From contig JADJRV010000016.1 in NCBI GenBank assembly GCA_016712045.1, forward strand, positions 109,401 through 173,400: DNA of 64,000 bases, written 5' to 3'. The stretch is from Chloracidobacterium sp. (lineage in GTDB: Bacteria; Acidobacteriota; Blastocatellia; Pyrinomonadales; Pyrinomonadaceae). This document shows positions 55,693 through 64,000 of the stretch, one piece after another. Position 1 is the stretch's first letter; every line of letters begins with the position of its first letter. Under the pieces are notes generated by a model, which made no database searches, was not told the DNA's origin, and worked only from the letters and a program-made list of their open reading frames with translations. Position numbers and translations under genes: made by a program.

Positions 55693-58383
55693 ATGATCCG
55701 CGCAAAGATCAACGGAATCGAGGGTGAGTTCGCCGAAGGGGCTTCTGTGTTGGAGGCGGCTCGTAAGATGGGATCGGGTATTCCGACGCTCTGTGATGAC
55801 AAGCGTCTGGACCCTGTCGGAGCATGTCGGATGTGCTTGGTCGAGATAAAGGGCCGAGCCCACTCGACCGTTTCGTGCACGACCATTCTGGCTGATGGGA
55901 TGGAGATCGAAACCCACACCGAACCGATCGAATCGGCCCGAAAATGGAACTTGAGAATGCTTGCGCGCAATTATCCCGCAGACGCCTTTACAAAATATCC
56001 CGACAAACCATTTCATAAACTAACAACCGACTACGGCCTGACCGCGGCTGATTTTCACGGTGACCATTCGATCGCGGCAGATCCCTCGCACACATACATC
56101 GATGTCGATATGTCGCGGTGCATCAACTGTTACGCTTGCGCCCGTATTTGCGCCGACGTGCAGGGCCAGTTTGTCTGGCACGTGCTTGGACGCGGCGAAG
56201 ATTCGCACATCATGCCGGACTCGTTCGGAGCGTTTGGCGATAGTACTTGCGTCTCGTGCGGTGCTTGTGCGGACGCGTGTCCGACCGGAGCTTTGGAAGA
56301 CAAGACGGTTATAGAGCGAGGATTTCCGACCGAGTGGACAAAGACGACATGTCCGTATTGCGGAACGGGCTGCGAAATGAATGTCGGTACGCGCGACGAC
56401 CGCGTCGTACAAGTGAAACCGGTGATGGACGCTCCTGTAAATTATGGCCATTTGTGCGTGAAAGGCCGATACGCCTTTGATTTTGTCGATGCCGACGACC
56501 GCGTGACGGAACCGATGATCCGTGAAGGCGGCGATTGGCGAATCGTTTCGTGGGACGAAGCGATTCAATACACAGCTGACAAACTCAAGGCGATCGACGC
56601 CGAATTTGGTAAAGAGAGCATCGCCGTTCTCGGGTCAGCTCGAGCGACGAACGAGGAAAACTATCTCGCTCAGAAATTCACTCGCGTTGTGCTCGGGACC
56701 AACAATGTCGATTGCTGTGCCCGCGTTTGCCACACGCCGTCGGCCGCCGCGATGAAGATGATGATCGGTACCGGGGCGATGACAAATTCGTTTGACGATA
56801 TTGAAAAGGCACGAACGATTATCCTCTGCGGAGCAAATCCGAGCGAAAATCATCCAATCCCCGGAGCGCGTATTAAGCAGGCCGTTATCAAAAACGGCAC
56901 CAAGTTGATCGTCATCGATCCGCGAAAGACCGAGCTGACAAAATACGCCGACGTGCATCTGCAATTGCGGCCGGGTACGAATATTTTGATGTTCAATGCG
57001 ATCGCCCACGCGATCATCGATGAAGGCTTGACCGACCCTGAATTTATTGCGACGCGTGTAGAAGAATTCGAAGAGTTCAAATCATTCGTCGCGGAATATT
57101 CGCCCGAAGCTGTCGCCGAGCGATGCGGTGTCGATGCCGAACTCATTCGCAAGGCTGCACGTATCTACGCGACCGTCACTCCGTCGATGGCGATGCACGG
57201 GCTTGGTATGACCGAACACCTGCAAGGAACTGAGGGCGTGATGACGATCGTCAATCTCGCACTGTTGACCGGCAATATCGGCAAGGCCGGAGCGGGCGTG
57301 AATCCGCTTCGCGGGCAAAACAATGTCCAGGGCTCTGCCCACATGGGCTGCGATCCAGGGATCTTGACGGGCTCGATCACGATCGAAGCGGGACGCGAGC
57401 TGTTTGAAAGCGTTTGGAAAACGCCGATCCCGACCGCGGCGGGATTAAATCAATTACAAATGATCGATGCTGCCCGCGACGGTAAACTCAAAGCTCTGTG
57501 GACGATCGGCTATGACGTTTTTCTCTCGAATGCCAATGCCCACGAGACTGCAAAGGCGTTTGGCAACATGGATCTCGTCATCATTCAGGATTTCTTTATG
57601 AACGAGACCGCCAAGCGGTTTGGCCACGTGTTTTTCCCGGCGGTGACGTCGTTTGAAAAGGACGGCACTTTTATGAACGGCGAGCGGCGTGTACAGCGAA
57701 TAAGAGGTGCGGTTAGCCCACGAGGCAATTCGCGTTCGGATTGGGAGATCGTTTGTGATCTCGCAGCGGCGATGGGATTTGAGAAGGATTTTGCCTTTAA
57801 TTCCGCAGAGGAGATCTGGAACGAGGTCCGTGCCGTCTGGCCTCCGGGATATGGCATCACCTACGAGCGGATCGAAAAGGCCGGAATTCAGTGGCCGTGT
57901 CCGGATGTCGATCATCCGGGAACCGAGATATTGCACGGCGAATCTTTCTCGAACGGCGTGAAAGCGGCATTGCGGCGAATAAAATTCCGGGCGACGAAAG
58001 AGGTCGTATCGGAAGATTTCCCATTCCTGTTGACTACGGGTCGTGTGCTCGAACACTTTAACGCCGGCACAATGACAATGCGGACGCCGAACCACGAACT
58101 GCGGCCAACCGACCTGCTAATGGTCTCGAAAGCAGATTCTGCGAGGCTATCGATCGCATCGGGCGAAAAGGTTAGGCTAAGGAGCAACTATGGCGAGGCG
58201 GTGCTGCCGGTCGAGATCACGGATAAGGTGAAAACCGGCGAGCTATTTGCGTCGTTCCACGATCCGGCGGTTTTTCTGAATTACGCGACCGGCCCGACGC
58301 GTGACCGTTTTACTCAAGCTCCGGAGTTTAAGGTAACGGCGGTGTGCATTGAAAAACTGGATAGTCAGATCTCAAGTAATTAA
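55693..58383 (+). CDS. Formate dehydrogenase alpha subunit (molybdopterin, Cys form)
   Basis: An 896-residue molybdenum/tungsten oxidoreductase. N-terminal 2Fe-2S domain (CDDKRLDPVGACRMC), two 4Fe-4S clusters in a ferredoxin domain (CINCYACARIC and CVSCGACADACPTG), a further cluster (CPYCGTGC), then the MPT-binding body. Cys346 in CARVCHTPSA occupies the position of the selenocysteine/cysteine active site. The ribosome binding site GGGAGGGG precedes ATG 55693. No NuoE/F-like beta or gamma subunit is adjacent. It lies between kynU and kmo and overlaps kmo by a TAATG, so it may consume formate from arylformamidase; electron acceptor unknown. Confidence 0.9.
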   Translation: MIRAKINGIEGEFAEGASVLEAARKMGSGIPTLCDDKRLDPVGACRMCLVEIKGRAHSTVSCTTILADGMEIETHTEPIESARKWNLRMLARNYPADAFTKYPDKPFHKLTTDYGLTAADFHGDHSIAADPSHTYIDVDMSRCINCYACARICADVQGQFVWHVLGRGEDSHIMPDSFGAFGDSTCVSCGACADACPTGALEDKTVIERGFPTEWTKTTCPYCGTGCEMNVGTRDDRVVQVKPVMDAPVNYGHLCVKGRYAFDFVDADDRVTEPMIREGGDWRIVSWDEAIQYTADKLKAIDAEFGKESIAVLGSARATNEENYLAQKFTRVVLGTNNVDCCARVCHTPSAAAMKMMIGTGAMTNSFDDIEKARTIILCGANPSENHPIPGARIKQAVIKNGTKLIVIDPRKTELTKYADVHLQLRPGTNILMFNAIAHAIIDEGLTDPEFIATRVEEFEEFKSFVAEYSPEAVAERCGVDAELIRKAARIYATVTPSMAMHGLGMTEHLQGTEGVMTIVNLALLTGNIGKAGAGVNPLRGQNNVQGSAHMGCDPGILTGSITIEAGRELFESVWKTPIPTAAGLNQLQMIDAARDGKLKALWTIGYDVFLSNANAHETAKAFGNMDLVIIQDFFMNETAKRFGHVFFPAVTSFEKDGTFMNGERRVQRIRGAVSPRGNSRSDWEIVCDLAAAMGFEKDFAFNSAEEIWNEVRAVWPPGYGITYERIEKAGIQWPCPDVDHPGTEILHGESFSNGVKAALRRIKFRATKEVVSEDFPFLLTTGRVLEHFNAGTMTMRTPNHELRPTDLLMVSKADSARLSIASGEKVRLRSNYGEAVLPVEITDKVKTGELFASFHDPAVFLNYATGPTRDRFTQAPEFKVTAVCIEKLDSQISSN

Positions 58384-59748
58384 TGTCAAAACAAAGGGTA
58401 ACTATCATTGGTGCCGGTCTTGCTGGCTCGCTACTTGCGATTAATCTTGCAAAACGCGGGATCGAAACGCACGTCTACGAATCGCGCGGCGATATGCGGC
58501 TACAGGAAGTCGCTGCCGGGCGTTCGATCAATCTCGCACTGTCTGATCGTGGTATTGCTGCCTTGCGCGAGGTCGGCATGGACGAATACATGCTCGCCGA
58601 GGCGGTGCCAATGACCGGTCGTATGATCCACACGGTAACCGGCGAGCAAAGCTCCGCCTCCCAGCGGCCGCGAGGGCGAATATATCAACTCGGTCTCACG
58701 GGCCGGCCTTCATATCGCCCTGATCAACGAGGCCGATAAATACGACAGCGTCAAGTTTCATTTCAGCCAGCGATGCGTCTATTTTGATTGCGCGAGCGGC
58801 GAAGCCAAGTTTTCGAATGGGGAACGGGTCAAAAGCGATACGGTGATCGCGACCGATGGTGCGGGCTCGGCCGTCAGAAACGCAATGCTACACGGCGGCG
58901 TTGAACGTTTTGACTTTTCACAGATCTGGCTCGAACACGGCTATAAAGAACTGCACATTCCAGCGACGGCGGACGGCGGTTTTCGGCTCGAAAAAAATGC
59001 CCTACACATCTGGCCTCGGCATCAGTTCATGATGATCGCTCTGCCAAATTTTGACGGGAGCTTACGTGTACATTGTTCTTCGCTATTTCCCACCAAAGAA
59101 CACAATTCTACGCGTCGGTTTCCGCCTTTGACGGACTTACGACTGAGGGCGATGTTCGAGATTTTTTAACCGCGAATTTCCCGACGCCGTTTCGCTGATG
59201 CCGACGCTTACGACGGATTTCTTTGCCAACCCGACAGGAAATCTGGGTACGGTTAAATGCTTTCCTTGGAACGCAGGCGGCAAGGCTCTGCTTCTGGGCG
59301 ATTCCGCGCACGCGGTCGTCCCGTTCTACGGACAGGGAATGAACTGTGCGTTCGAAGATGTTCGGGTCCTCGATCTCGCTCTTGTCAGAACGGACTGCGC
59401 GCGGACGGCAAGTTCGATTGGCAATCTATTTACGAGAAATACGGCGAGCTTCGAAAAATAAACACCGACGCCATCGCTGATATGGCGGAGGAAAATTTCT
59501 ACGAAATGCGCGACCGCGTGGCGGATCCTGTATTCCAACGCAAACGCGAGCTCGAGACCAAACTCGAACAGACGTTTCCCGACTATTTCTCAAAATATTC
59601 GATGGTCACATTTCGCGAAGATCTGCCGTATTCGGTCGCGAAAGAGAAAGGAAATGCTCAAGACCAGACGCTGATGGAGATCTGCGAACACGTCGGAAAC
59701 GTGGACGAATTAGATCTCGAGCGGATCTATCGACAGATCCTGCACTGA
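58383..59748 (+). pseudogene. kmo: Kynurenine 3-monooxygenase, multiply frameshifted
   Basis: An FAD-dependent hydroxylase that makes 3-hydroxykynurenine. Start: MSKQRVTIIGAGLAGSLLA with the flavin fold, then EVAAGRSINLALSDRG. Across at least four shifts (between about 58660 and 59400) the protein is continued by SRAGLHIALI, ATDGAGSAVR, QIWLEHGYKELHIP, LLLGDSAHAVVPFYGQGMNC and finally DFSKYS-like C-terminal text to 59748. Normal length is about 455. ATG 58383 is the A of the preceding gene's stop (TAATG). It is presumably intact in the cell. Confidence 0.88.
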
Positions 59749-59758
59749 GGCCGCAGTT

Positions 59759-60386
59759 ATGATCGATCTAAATAAACTAGGTACGCAGATCGATATCTCG
59801 ATCCCATTGCAATTCAATGGGCCGCAGCCAAACGCTTACGGAGTTGAGACGGCGACGTCGAAGGCATGTGAGGCCGGCGACATTGTCGGCGATACGCGGT
59901 GTGGCGGCAGTGTTAATTTTGAGCAATACACGTTCATACCGCACTGTAACGGGACGCATATTGAGTGTGTCGGGCATATCACGGACGAGCGGATATCGGT
60001 GCTGGATTGTTTGACGGATGTGTTTTTGGCTGGGGTGCTCGTATCGGTCGATCCGGAGAACGTTGACGGCGGGGATCTGGTGATAACGTCCTCATCGCTG
60101 CAAGCAGCTAGTGTCGGCAAGGCTGCCGACACTCCGACAGCGTTGATCGTCCGCACGCTGCCTAATGATAAGTTTGACGAAGGAAAACTGGTCAATCACC
60201 GCATATTTTGGAACGTCGAGCCGGGGAGCCGTGAGATAAATGCGGCAACGCGCGTGAATAGCACGATCACGGAGCTTATCTATGTTCCGAATGAGGTTGC
60301 GGACGGCGAATATTTATTAAACCTCCAGATCGCTCCTTTCGTTTCTGATCGCATCGCCTAGTCGGCCGGTTCTATTTGCCACATAG
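59759..60386 (+). pseudogene. Cyclase-family arylformamidase (KynB-like), frameshifted at the end
   Basis: A 200-residue frame with the cyclase-family metal motif HCNGTHIECVGH, plus LVNHRIFWN and YLLNLQIAPF. A single extra C near 60349 makes an early stop at 60361; skipping it gives DASPSRPVLFAT and a stop at 60384-60386. The family hydrolyses N-formylkynurenine to kynurenine and formate, and the neighbours are kynurenine genes, so arylformamidase is the best reading. The HxGTHxDxPxH motif has E and V in place of D and P, so other cyclase-type functions are possible. A 24-nt palindrome (60110-60133) is translated in frame. Confidence 0.78.
60110..60133. repeat. Palindrome inside the kynB-like gene
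   Basis: AGTGTCGGCA (60110-60119) and TGCCGACACT (60124-60133) form a perfect 10-bp stem with a 4-nt loop. It encodes VGKAAD in the cyclase-family protein. Confidence 0.7.
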
Positions 60387-60447
60387 GAACATGGAGCACA
60401 TAGAAGAGTAAAGATTTCTTGGCTATGTGAACTATGTTCCTATGTGG
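60379..60447. repeat. Inverted repeat after kynB
   Basis: Arms 60379-60403 and 60423-60447 are complementary in 22 of 25 positions, of the CCACATAGGAACATG type. The corrected kynB stop codon lies within the left arm. It could act as a terminator-like hairpin; a CCCTTTTTT run follows 3 nt after it. Confidence 0.8.
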
Positions 60448-60460
60448 TTCACCCTTTTTT

Positions 60461-60804
60461 CACCGCGTTTTCGATCGCGTCCTTTCAGATTAGGATACTT
60501 AAACTCAAACCCCGCATCCTCTAGACGTTTTGGCATCACCTTTGTGCTAGCCAGCAACAGAGCATCGCCCATTTCGCCGAAGATCATCGAGACAGCAAAT
60601 TCCGGCAGCGGAAGAAATGTAGGTCCGGTAAAGAACGTCGCCGAGCGTCTTGGTAAAGTCGTGATTTGTGACCGGATTCGGCGATACCGCATTGACGGCA
60701 CCACGGATGTTTTCATTTTCGATGACGTAATTTATGACGGCGATCTCATCGTCCATTGAGATCCAGCTCATCCATTGCTTACCGCTGCCGACCACGCCGC
60801 CGAC
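60461..60804 (-). pseudogene. Partial copy of the TIGR01777 epimerase gene
   Basis: A 344-bp segment matching the 3' third of the full gene at 63069-63410 in the same orientation. Blocks of over 100 bp are identical (60493-60610 and about 60705-60804), separated by short diverged blocks. It encodes the C-terminal ~115 residues only, is broken by shifts, and has no start. The similarity ends abruptly at 60804, where unrelated sequence begins. Confidence 0.9.
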
Positions 60805-60931
60805 CTTGCGGACGATTGGCCGACTGCCGAATATTACGTGTAAAGATGTATCAGGTCCCATATTCGCGGACTGTATTCGAAATCCCTAATTTTGAGATAA
60901 TTCCGTCTTGGATCGGACTGAAAAGTAAATT

Positions 60932-62300
60932 ATGAGCTTACACGACAGATCAAGGAACGGTGAACCGTTGAAGTCGGTGCACATAACGAATTACTATCAC
61001 GAGTCGTCGGGCGGTGTGAAGACGAATTATGATCGCCTGCTTCAGGCGGCGGATCGGCACCGTCGCTATATTAGCCTGATCGTTCCGGTGAGACGGAAGA
61101 CGTCGTTAATGTAGGCGAATACGGCAAAATATACCACGTCGCGGCAAAGCCCGCGCCGATCTTTGATAAGCGATACAGGCTGATGTTGCCGTGGCATTTT
61201 TTGCTTGAGGATTCGCCGATCAGAAAGATCCTGCTCAAAGAAGAACCGGACATAATTGAGATCTACGATAATTATGCTCTAACGTATCTCGCCGGGATGA
61301 TCAGAACCGGTCATTTTTCCCAACTGAAGCGGCCGATGCTGGGGTCTATTTTACAGGCGAGCGATTCGACACGATATTTCAGACATTCGTCGTCGGGGGA
61401 AGATTTGGCAAGTGGTTTTCCAAACGACTGATGGGAAACTACATCTGCCAATGTTTGACAACTATATTGCAAACTCGGATTTTGTTGCCGCCGAATTATA
61501 CGAATCAGTCCGAGAGGCCGACAATCCGGGCCGGTCCAAGTGGTTTTTCGATAAATGCCGGAAGGTATTGAATGCTGCGACAACTCCATTTGAAGATCGG
61601 GTCGCGGTTTGCCCGCGTGGCGTTGATACTGAGTTTTTTACGCCGAATAGGCGTTCAGCAGAGCCAGAAAGGAGATCTGCACTGCTGTAAACGTGCCTGA
61701 AACAGCCGTTCTCGTGCTCTCGTCGACAAGACTGTCGCCTGAGAAAAATGTAGAACTTTTACCGGAGATAATGGGCGAGCTTCTTAATGACACCAAACAC
61801 GATTTCCGTTTTTTGGTCGCCGGAGCCGGCCCGAAAGAAGATTGGCTGAGGGATGAAACACTAAAGCGCTTTCCTGGAAAACTGGTACTGCTTGGCCATC
61901 TCGAAAAGGACGCCTTGGCGGATCATTATGCCAATGCCGACGTCTTTGTTCACCCGAACCCGCGGGAACCTTTCGGCAATGTCGGACTGGAGGCAATGGC
62001 GTCCGGTGTGGCGATGGTCGTACAAATTCGGGCGGATTAACGACCTATGCAAACGAATCGAACGCCTGGAATGTCCCGGCAACCGCCGCGGCGTTTGCAG
62101 TCGCAATACGCCAATCGGTGTCGAATCCGGAATTGAAGCTCAAGCGAACTGCCGAAGGTGTCATCACCGCGAACCGGTACAGTCAAACGGCGGCAACGGA
62201 CAACTTGCTTGAGTTGTATGACCGGATGTACGAGGATTTTGTCAACTCAGAATCTGCCCTGGCGGGCGACGAAGAAGCCGCAGTTGCCCCCGCTGTGTGA
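60932..62300 (+). pseudogene. GT-B (family 4) glycosyltransferase, heavily frameshifted
   Basis: A sugar transferase of about 450 residues. Segments in order: VHITNYYHESSGGVKTNYDRLL (donor-side start), PDIIEIYDNYAL, NYIANSDFVAAELY, VAVCPRGVDTEFFTP, VLVLSSTRLSPEKNVELL, FLVAGAGPKEDWL, HYANADVFVHPNPREPFGNVGLEAMASG (the UDP-sugar-binding E-x7-E region). At least five shifts divide it. Substrate unknown; probably cell-surface or lipid glycosylation. It lies between the two epimerase copies and is transcribed toward the membrane-protein gene. Confidence 0.85.
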
Positions 62301-62324
62301 TTTGGAAGGCATGCCTTGGGGCGT

Positions 62325-62936
62325 TTACTGCGGATCCGATCTTTTGGACTTTCGACGGGTCCAAACCAAGGGAAAGGAGATAAACTCAAGTGCGATCCAC
62401 GGCATGCGGCGGAGGTCGCGCCAAAGCGATTGGCGGCTCTCGTCCTTTACCAGCAGGGCACCTCGACGCATCGCGAACAAATTAAAAACTGCTGAGATCG
62501 CCGAGATCAAGACCGAAACAAAGATGGCCTTACCCTTGCCACTCACCCCGGTCTGACTATCATAAAAAGTCTGCACGACAAACTCTATACAGTGGCTGAA
62601 TGCGGCAAGGACCAGCGGAACCGTTAAGACTGCGTGCCAAGGTGGCTCGACCCGACTAAACGATTGAATGATCGCTCCGTTGACGCCGCCAAATAATATT
62701 CGAGACGCAGATTGTAAAAGTGCGGCACCGATCGCCAGTTTGAGGCCGTCCTTTTTAAATAAGTAAGCGAAAAAGAAGATCGGAGCACGTAGGAGCGCGC
62801 TCAGAACAGCAGATTTCCAGTTCCACCGAAGTATAAGCATCCTGAACGGATGCCGCAGGAGTTGAGAAAGAACTTCGAAAACACGGGTAGGGGCGTCCGG
62901 CAAACCATTTTCGGCGATCGTGTTGGAACTAACCAT
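62325..62936 (-). CDS. Membrane protein of unknown function
   Basis: A 203-residue protein with two to four hydrophobic stretches (about 48-58, 66-80, 100-118 and 139-155), separated by short charged loops, and a basic C-terminus (RRKSKRSD). ATG 62936 is preceded by AAGGAA. It is convergent with the glycosyltransferase (25 nt between ends). A lipid or polysaccharide carrier role is only positional conjecture. Confidence 0.65.
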   Translation of the reverse strand: MVSSNTIAENGLPDAPTRVFEVLSQLLRHPFRMLILRWNWKSAVLSALLRAPIFFFAYLFKKDGLKLAIGAALLQSASRILFGGVNGAIIQSFSRVEPPWHAVLTVPLVLAAFSHCIEFVVQTFYDSQTGVSGKGKAIFVSVLISAISAVFNLFAMRRGALLVKDESRQSLWRDLRRMPWIALEFISFPLVWTRRKSKRSDPQ

Positions 62937-63062
62937 TTGCGTTCCTTGCCCCAGGGTCGCCCGTGGCGAGCCAAATTAGTTGAGTGACAAAATCAATAGT
63001 TACTGTAGGAACCGGAACACGAGAGAACACTTTCATACATATAATGCGGTCGCCGTGGGCGT

Positions 63063-63956
63063 TTATTCCACCGCGTGTTCGATCGCGGCCTTTAGCTCCG
63101 GATACTTAAACTCAAACCCCGCATCCTCTAGACGTTTTGGCATCACCTTTGTGCTAGCCAGCAACAGAGCATCGCCCATTTCGCCGAAGATCATCGAGAC
63201 AGCAAATTCCGGCAGCGGGAGGAATGTTGGCCTATACAATACGTCGCCGAGGGTTTTGGTGAAATCGTGATTTGTGACCGGATTCGGCGATACTGCGTTG
63301 ACGGCTCCGCGGATGTTTTCATTTTCGATGACGTAATTTATGACGGCGATCTCATCGTCCATTGAGATCCAGCTCATCCATTGCTTACCGCTGCCGACCA
63401 CGCCGCCGACGCCCATTTTGAACGGGAGCAGCATCGTCGATAACGCTCCGCCATCTTTTGATAAAACGATACCGGTGCGGAGCAAGACGGTTCTAATTCC
63501 AGCGTCTTCGGCACGGCGGGATTCGGCCTCCCACTCACGGCAAACGCCCGCCAGGAAATTGTCGCCCATGGCCGACGATTCGTTCACCTCTTCTTCGCCG
63601 CGTTCGCCGTAAAAACCGATGGCGGACGAAGCTACGAATGTATGCGGTTTCTTTTTGAGCTTAGACATCGCGTCAACGACATTACGCGTACCCAAAATGC
63701 GGCTGTCGCGAATGGCTTTTTTCTTTTCGTCAGTCCAACGCAGGCCGCTGACGTTCTCACCGGCAAGATGGACGACGACATCGACGCCCTCGAGCTTTTC
63801 GGGGTGGGTGAAACCTTGCTCGATACTCCATTGAATGTGTTTGTCGTCCGTCGGCTCTTTGCGCGAGGCAAGGAGGAGTTCGTAGCCCTTTTCGGTAAAT
63901 GATTTCTGCAGCTCGGTGCCGACTAGCCCGCTGGCACCTGTAATGAGTACTTTCAT
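63063..63956 (-). CDS. TIGR01777-family NAD-dependent epimerase
   Basis: A 297-residue SDR-type protein: nucleotide-binding GASGLVGTEL near the N-terminus, VVHLAGENV, SSAIGFYGERG, and a C-terminal DUF1731 domain (VMPKRLEDAGFEFKYPEL). These YfcH/SulA-like epimerases are conserved but of uncertain substrate. ATG 63956 is the start. A 342-bp 3' segment has a near-identical partial copy 2.6 kb away, so this is the complete locus. A CACAGATGAACAC repeat lies just upstream. Confidence 0.92.
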   Translation of the reverse strand: MKVLITGASGLVGTELQKSFTEKGYELLLASRKEPTDDKHIQWSIEQGFTHPEKLEGVDVVVHLAGENVSGLRWTDEKKKAIRDSRILGTRNVVDAMSKLKKKPHTFVASSAIGFYGERGEEEVNESSAMGDNFLAGVCREWEAESRRAEDAGIRTVLLRTGIVLSKDGGALSTMLLPFKMGVGGVVGSGKQWMSWISMDDEIAVINYVIENENIRGAVNAVSPNPVTNHDFTKTLGDVLYRPTFLPLPEFAVSMIFGEMGDALLLASTKVMPKRLEDAGFEFKYPELKAAIEHAVE

Positions 63957-63967
63957 AAGAGTTATTT

Positions 63968-63998
63968 AACCACAGATGAACACAGATGGACACGGATC
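63968..63998. repeat. Single arm of the CACAGATGAACAC repeat
   Basis: Matches the left arm of the inverted repeat at 19698-19726 nearly base for base. Its partner, if any, lies beyond the window. Confidence 0.75.
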
Positions 63999-64000
63999 GA

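Overview
The window looks like a chromosomal segment of a Gram-negative acidobacterium, most likely Blastocatellia/Pyrinomonadaceae-like. This is inferred from several traits: moderate GC, Ser/Thr kinases carrying zinc-ribbon and sulfatase-modifying-factor-like domains, many secreted proteins with long TPR, BNR or DUF4097 regions, a class I biotin ligase next to a type III pantothenate kinase, and abundant short palindromic repeats. No rRNA, tRNA, CRISPR array, phage or intact insertion sequence was recognised.

Layout. 1-3.9 kb: small zinc-ribbon protein, inositol-phosphatase-family enzyme, STAS protein, HD-GYP phosphodiesterase, LysR regulator. 4.0-7.8 kb: sdhC-sdhA-sdhB and a small membrane protein. 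8-11 kb: Nfu-type Fe-S carrier (frameshifted), an unknown GAF-like protein behind a clear promoter and structured leader, then repeats. 11-14.6 kb: ispH, GNAT protein, C-terminal half of a Ski2-like helicase. 15-18.7 kb (minus): birA-vanW-acidic protein-coaX. 18.7-22.2 kb (minus): egtD, egtB (ergothioneine), HEAT protein, small unknown. 22.4-25 kb: leuS. 25-31 kb: an active-looking Ser/Thr kinase, a TPR protein and a probable pseudokinase. 31-34.4 kb: a large secreted BNR/FnIII protein. 34.7-38.6 kb: ECF-like sigma factor, zinc-finger anti-sigma factor, two DUF4097 proteins, dcd. 38.6-41.9 kb (minus): zinc-ribbon membrane protein, degenerate M48-like protein, and a protein with eight DxDxDG repeats.

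42-60.4 kb carries nearly the whole kynurenine meta-cleavage route for tryptophan breakdown: 2-aminomuconate-semialdehyde dehydrogenase, RidA-type 2-aminomuconate deaminase, 3-hydroxyanthranilate dioxygenase, ACMS decarboxylase, kynureninase, kynurenine monooxygenase and a cyclase-family arylformamidase. A formate dehydrogenase alpha subunit sits between kynureninase and the monooxygenase. That is the natural place to dispose of the formate released by the arylformamidase. Only tryptophan 2,3-dioxygenase is absent. The block is interspersed with secreted peptidase T, MsrA, an alcohol dehydrogenase, a BNR-repeat protein and a broken toxin-antitoxin locus. 60.4-64 kb: a partial copy of a TIGR01777 epimerase gene, a heavily frameshifted glycosyltransferase, a membrane protein and the intact epimerase.

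Reliability. Many obviously essential or conserved genes (leuS, coaX, nfu, msrA, pepT, kmo) are broken by single-base shifts, several of them at homopolymers. The simplest explanation is an assembly with uncorrected long-read indels, so most entries labelled pseudogene here are probably intact genes in the cell. Genuine candidates for biological rearrangement are the PIN-toxin/kynureninase junction, the duplicated epimerase fragment, the half helicase and the palindromes lying inside reading frames.
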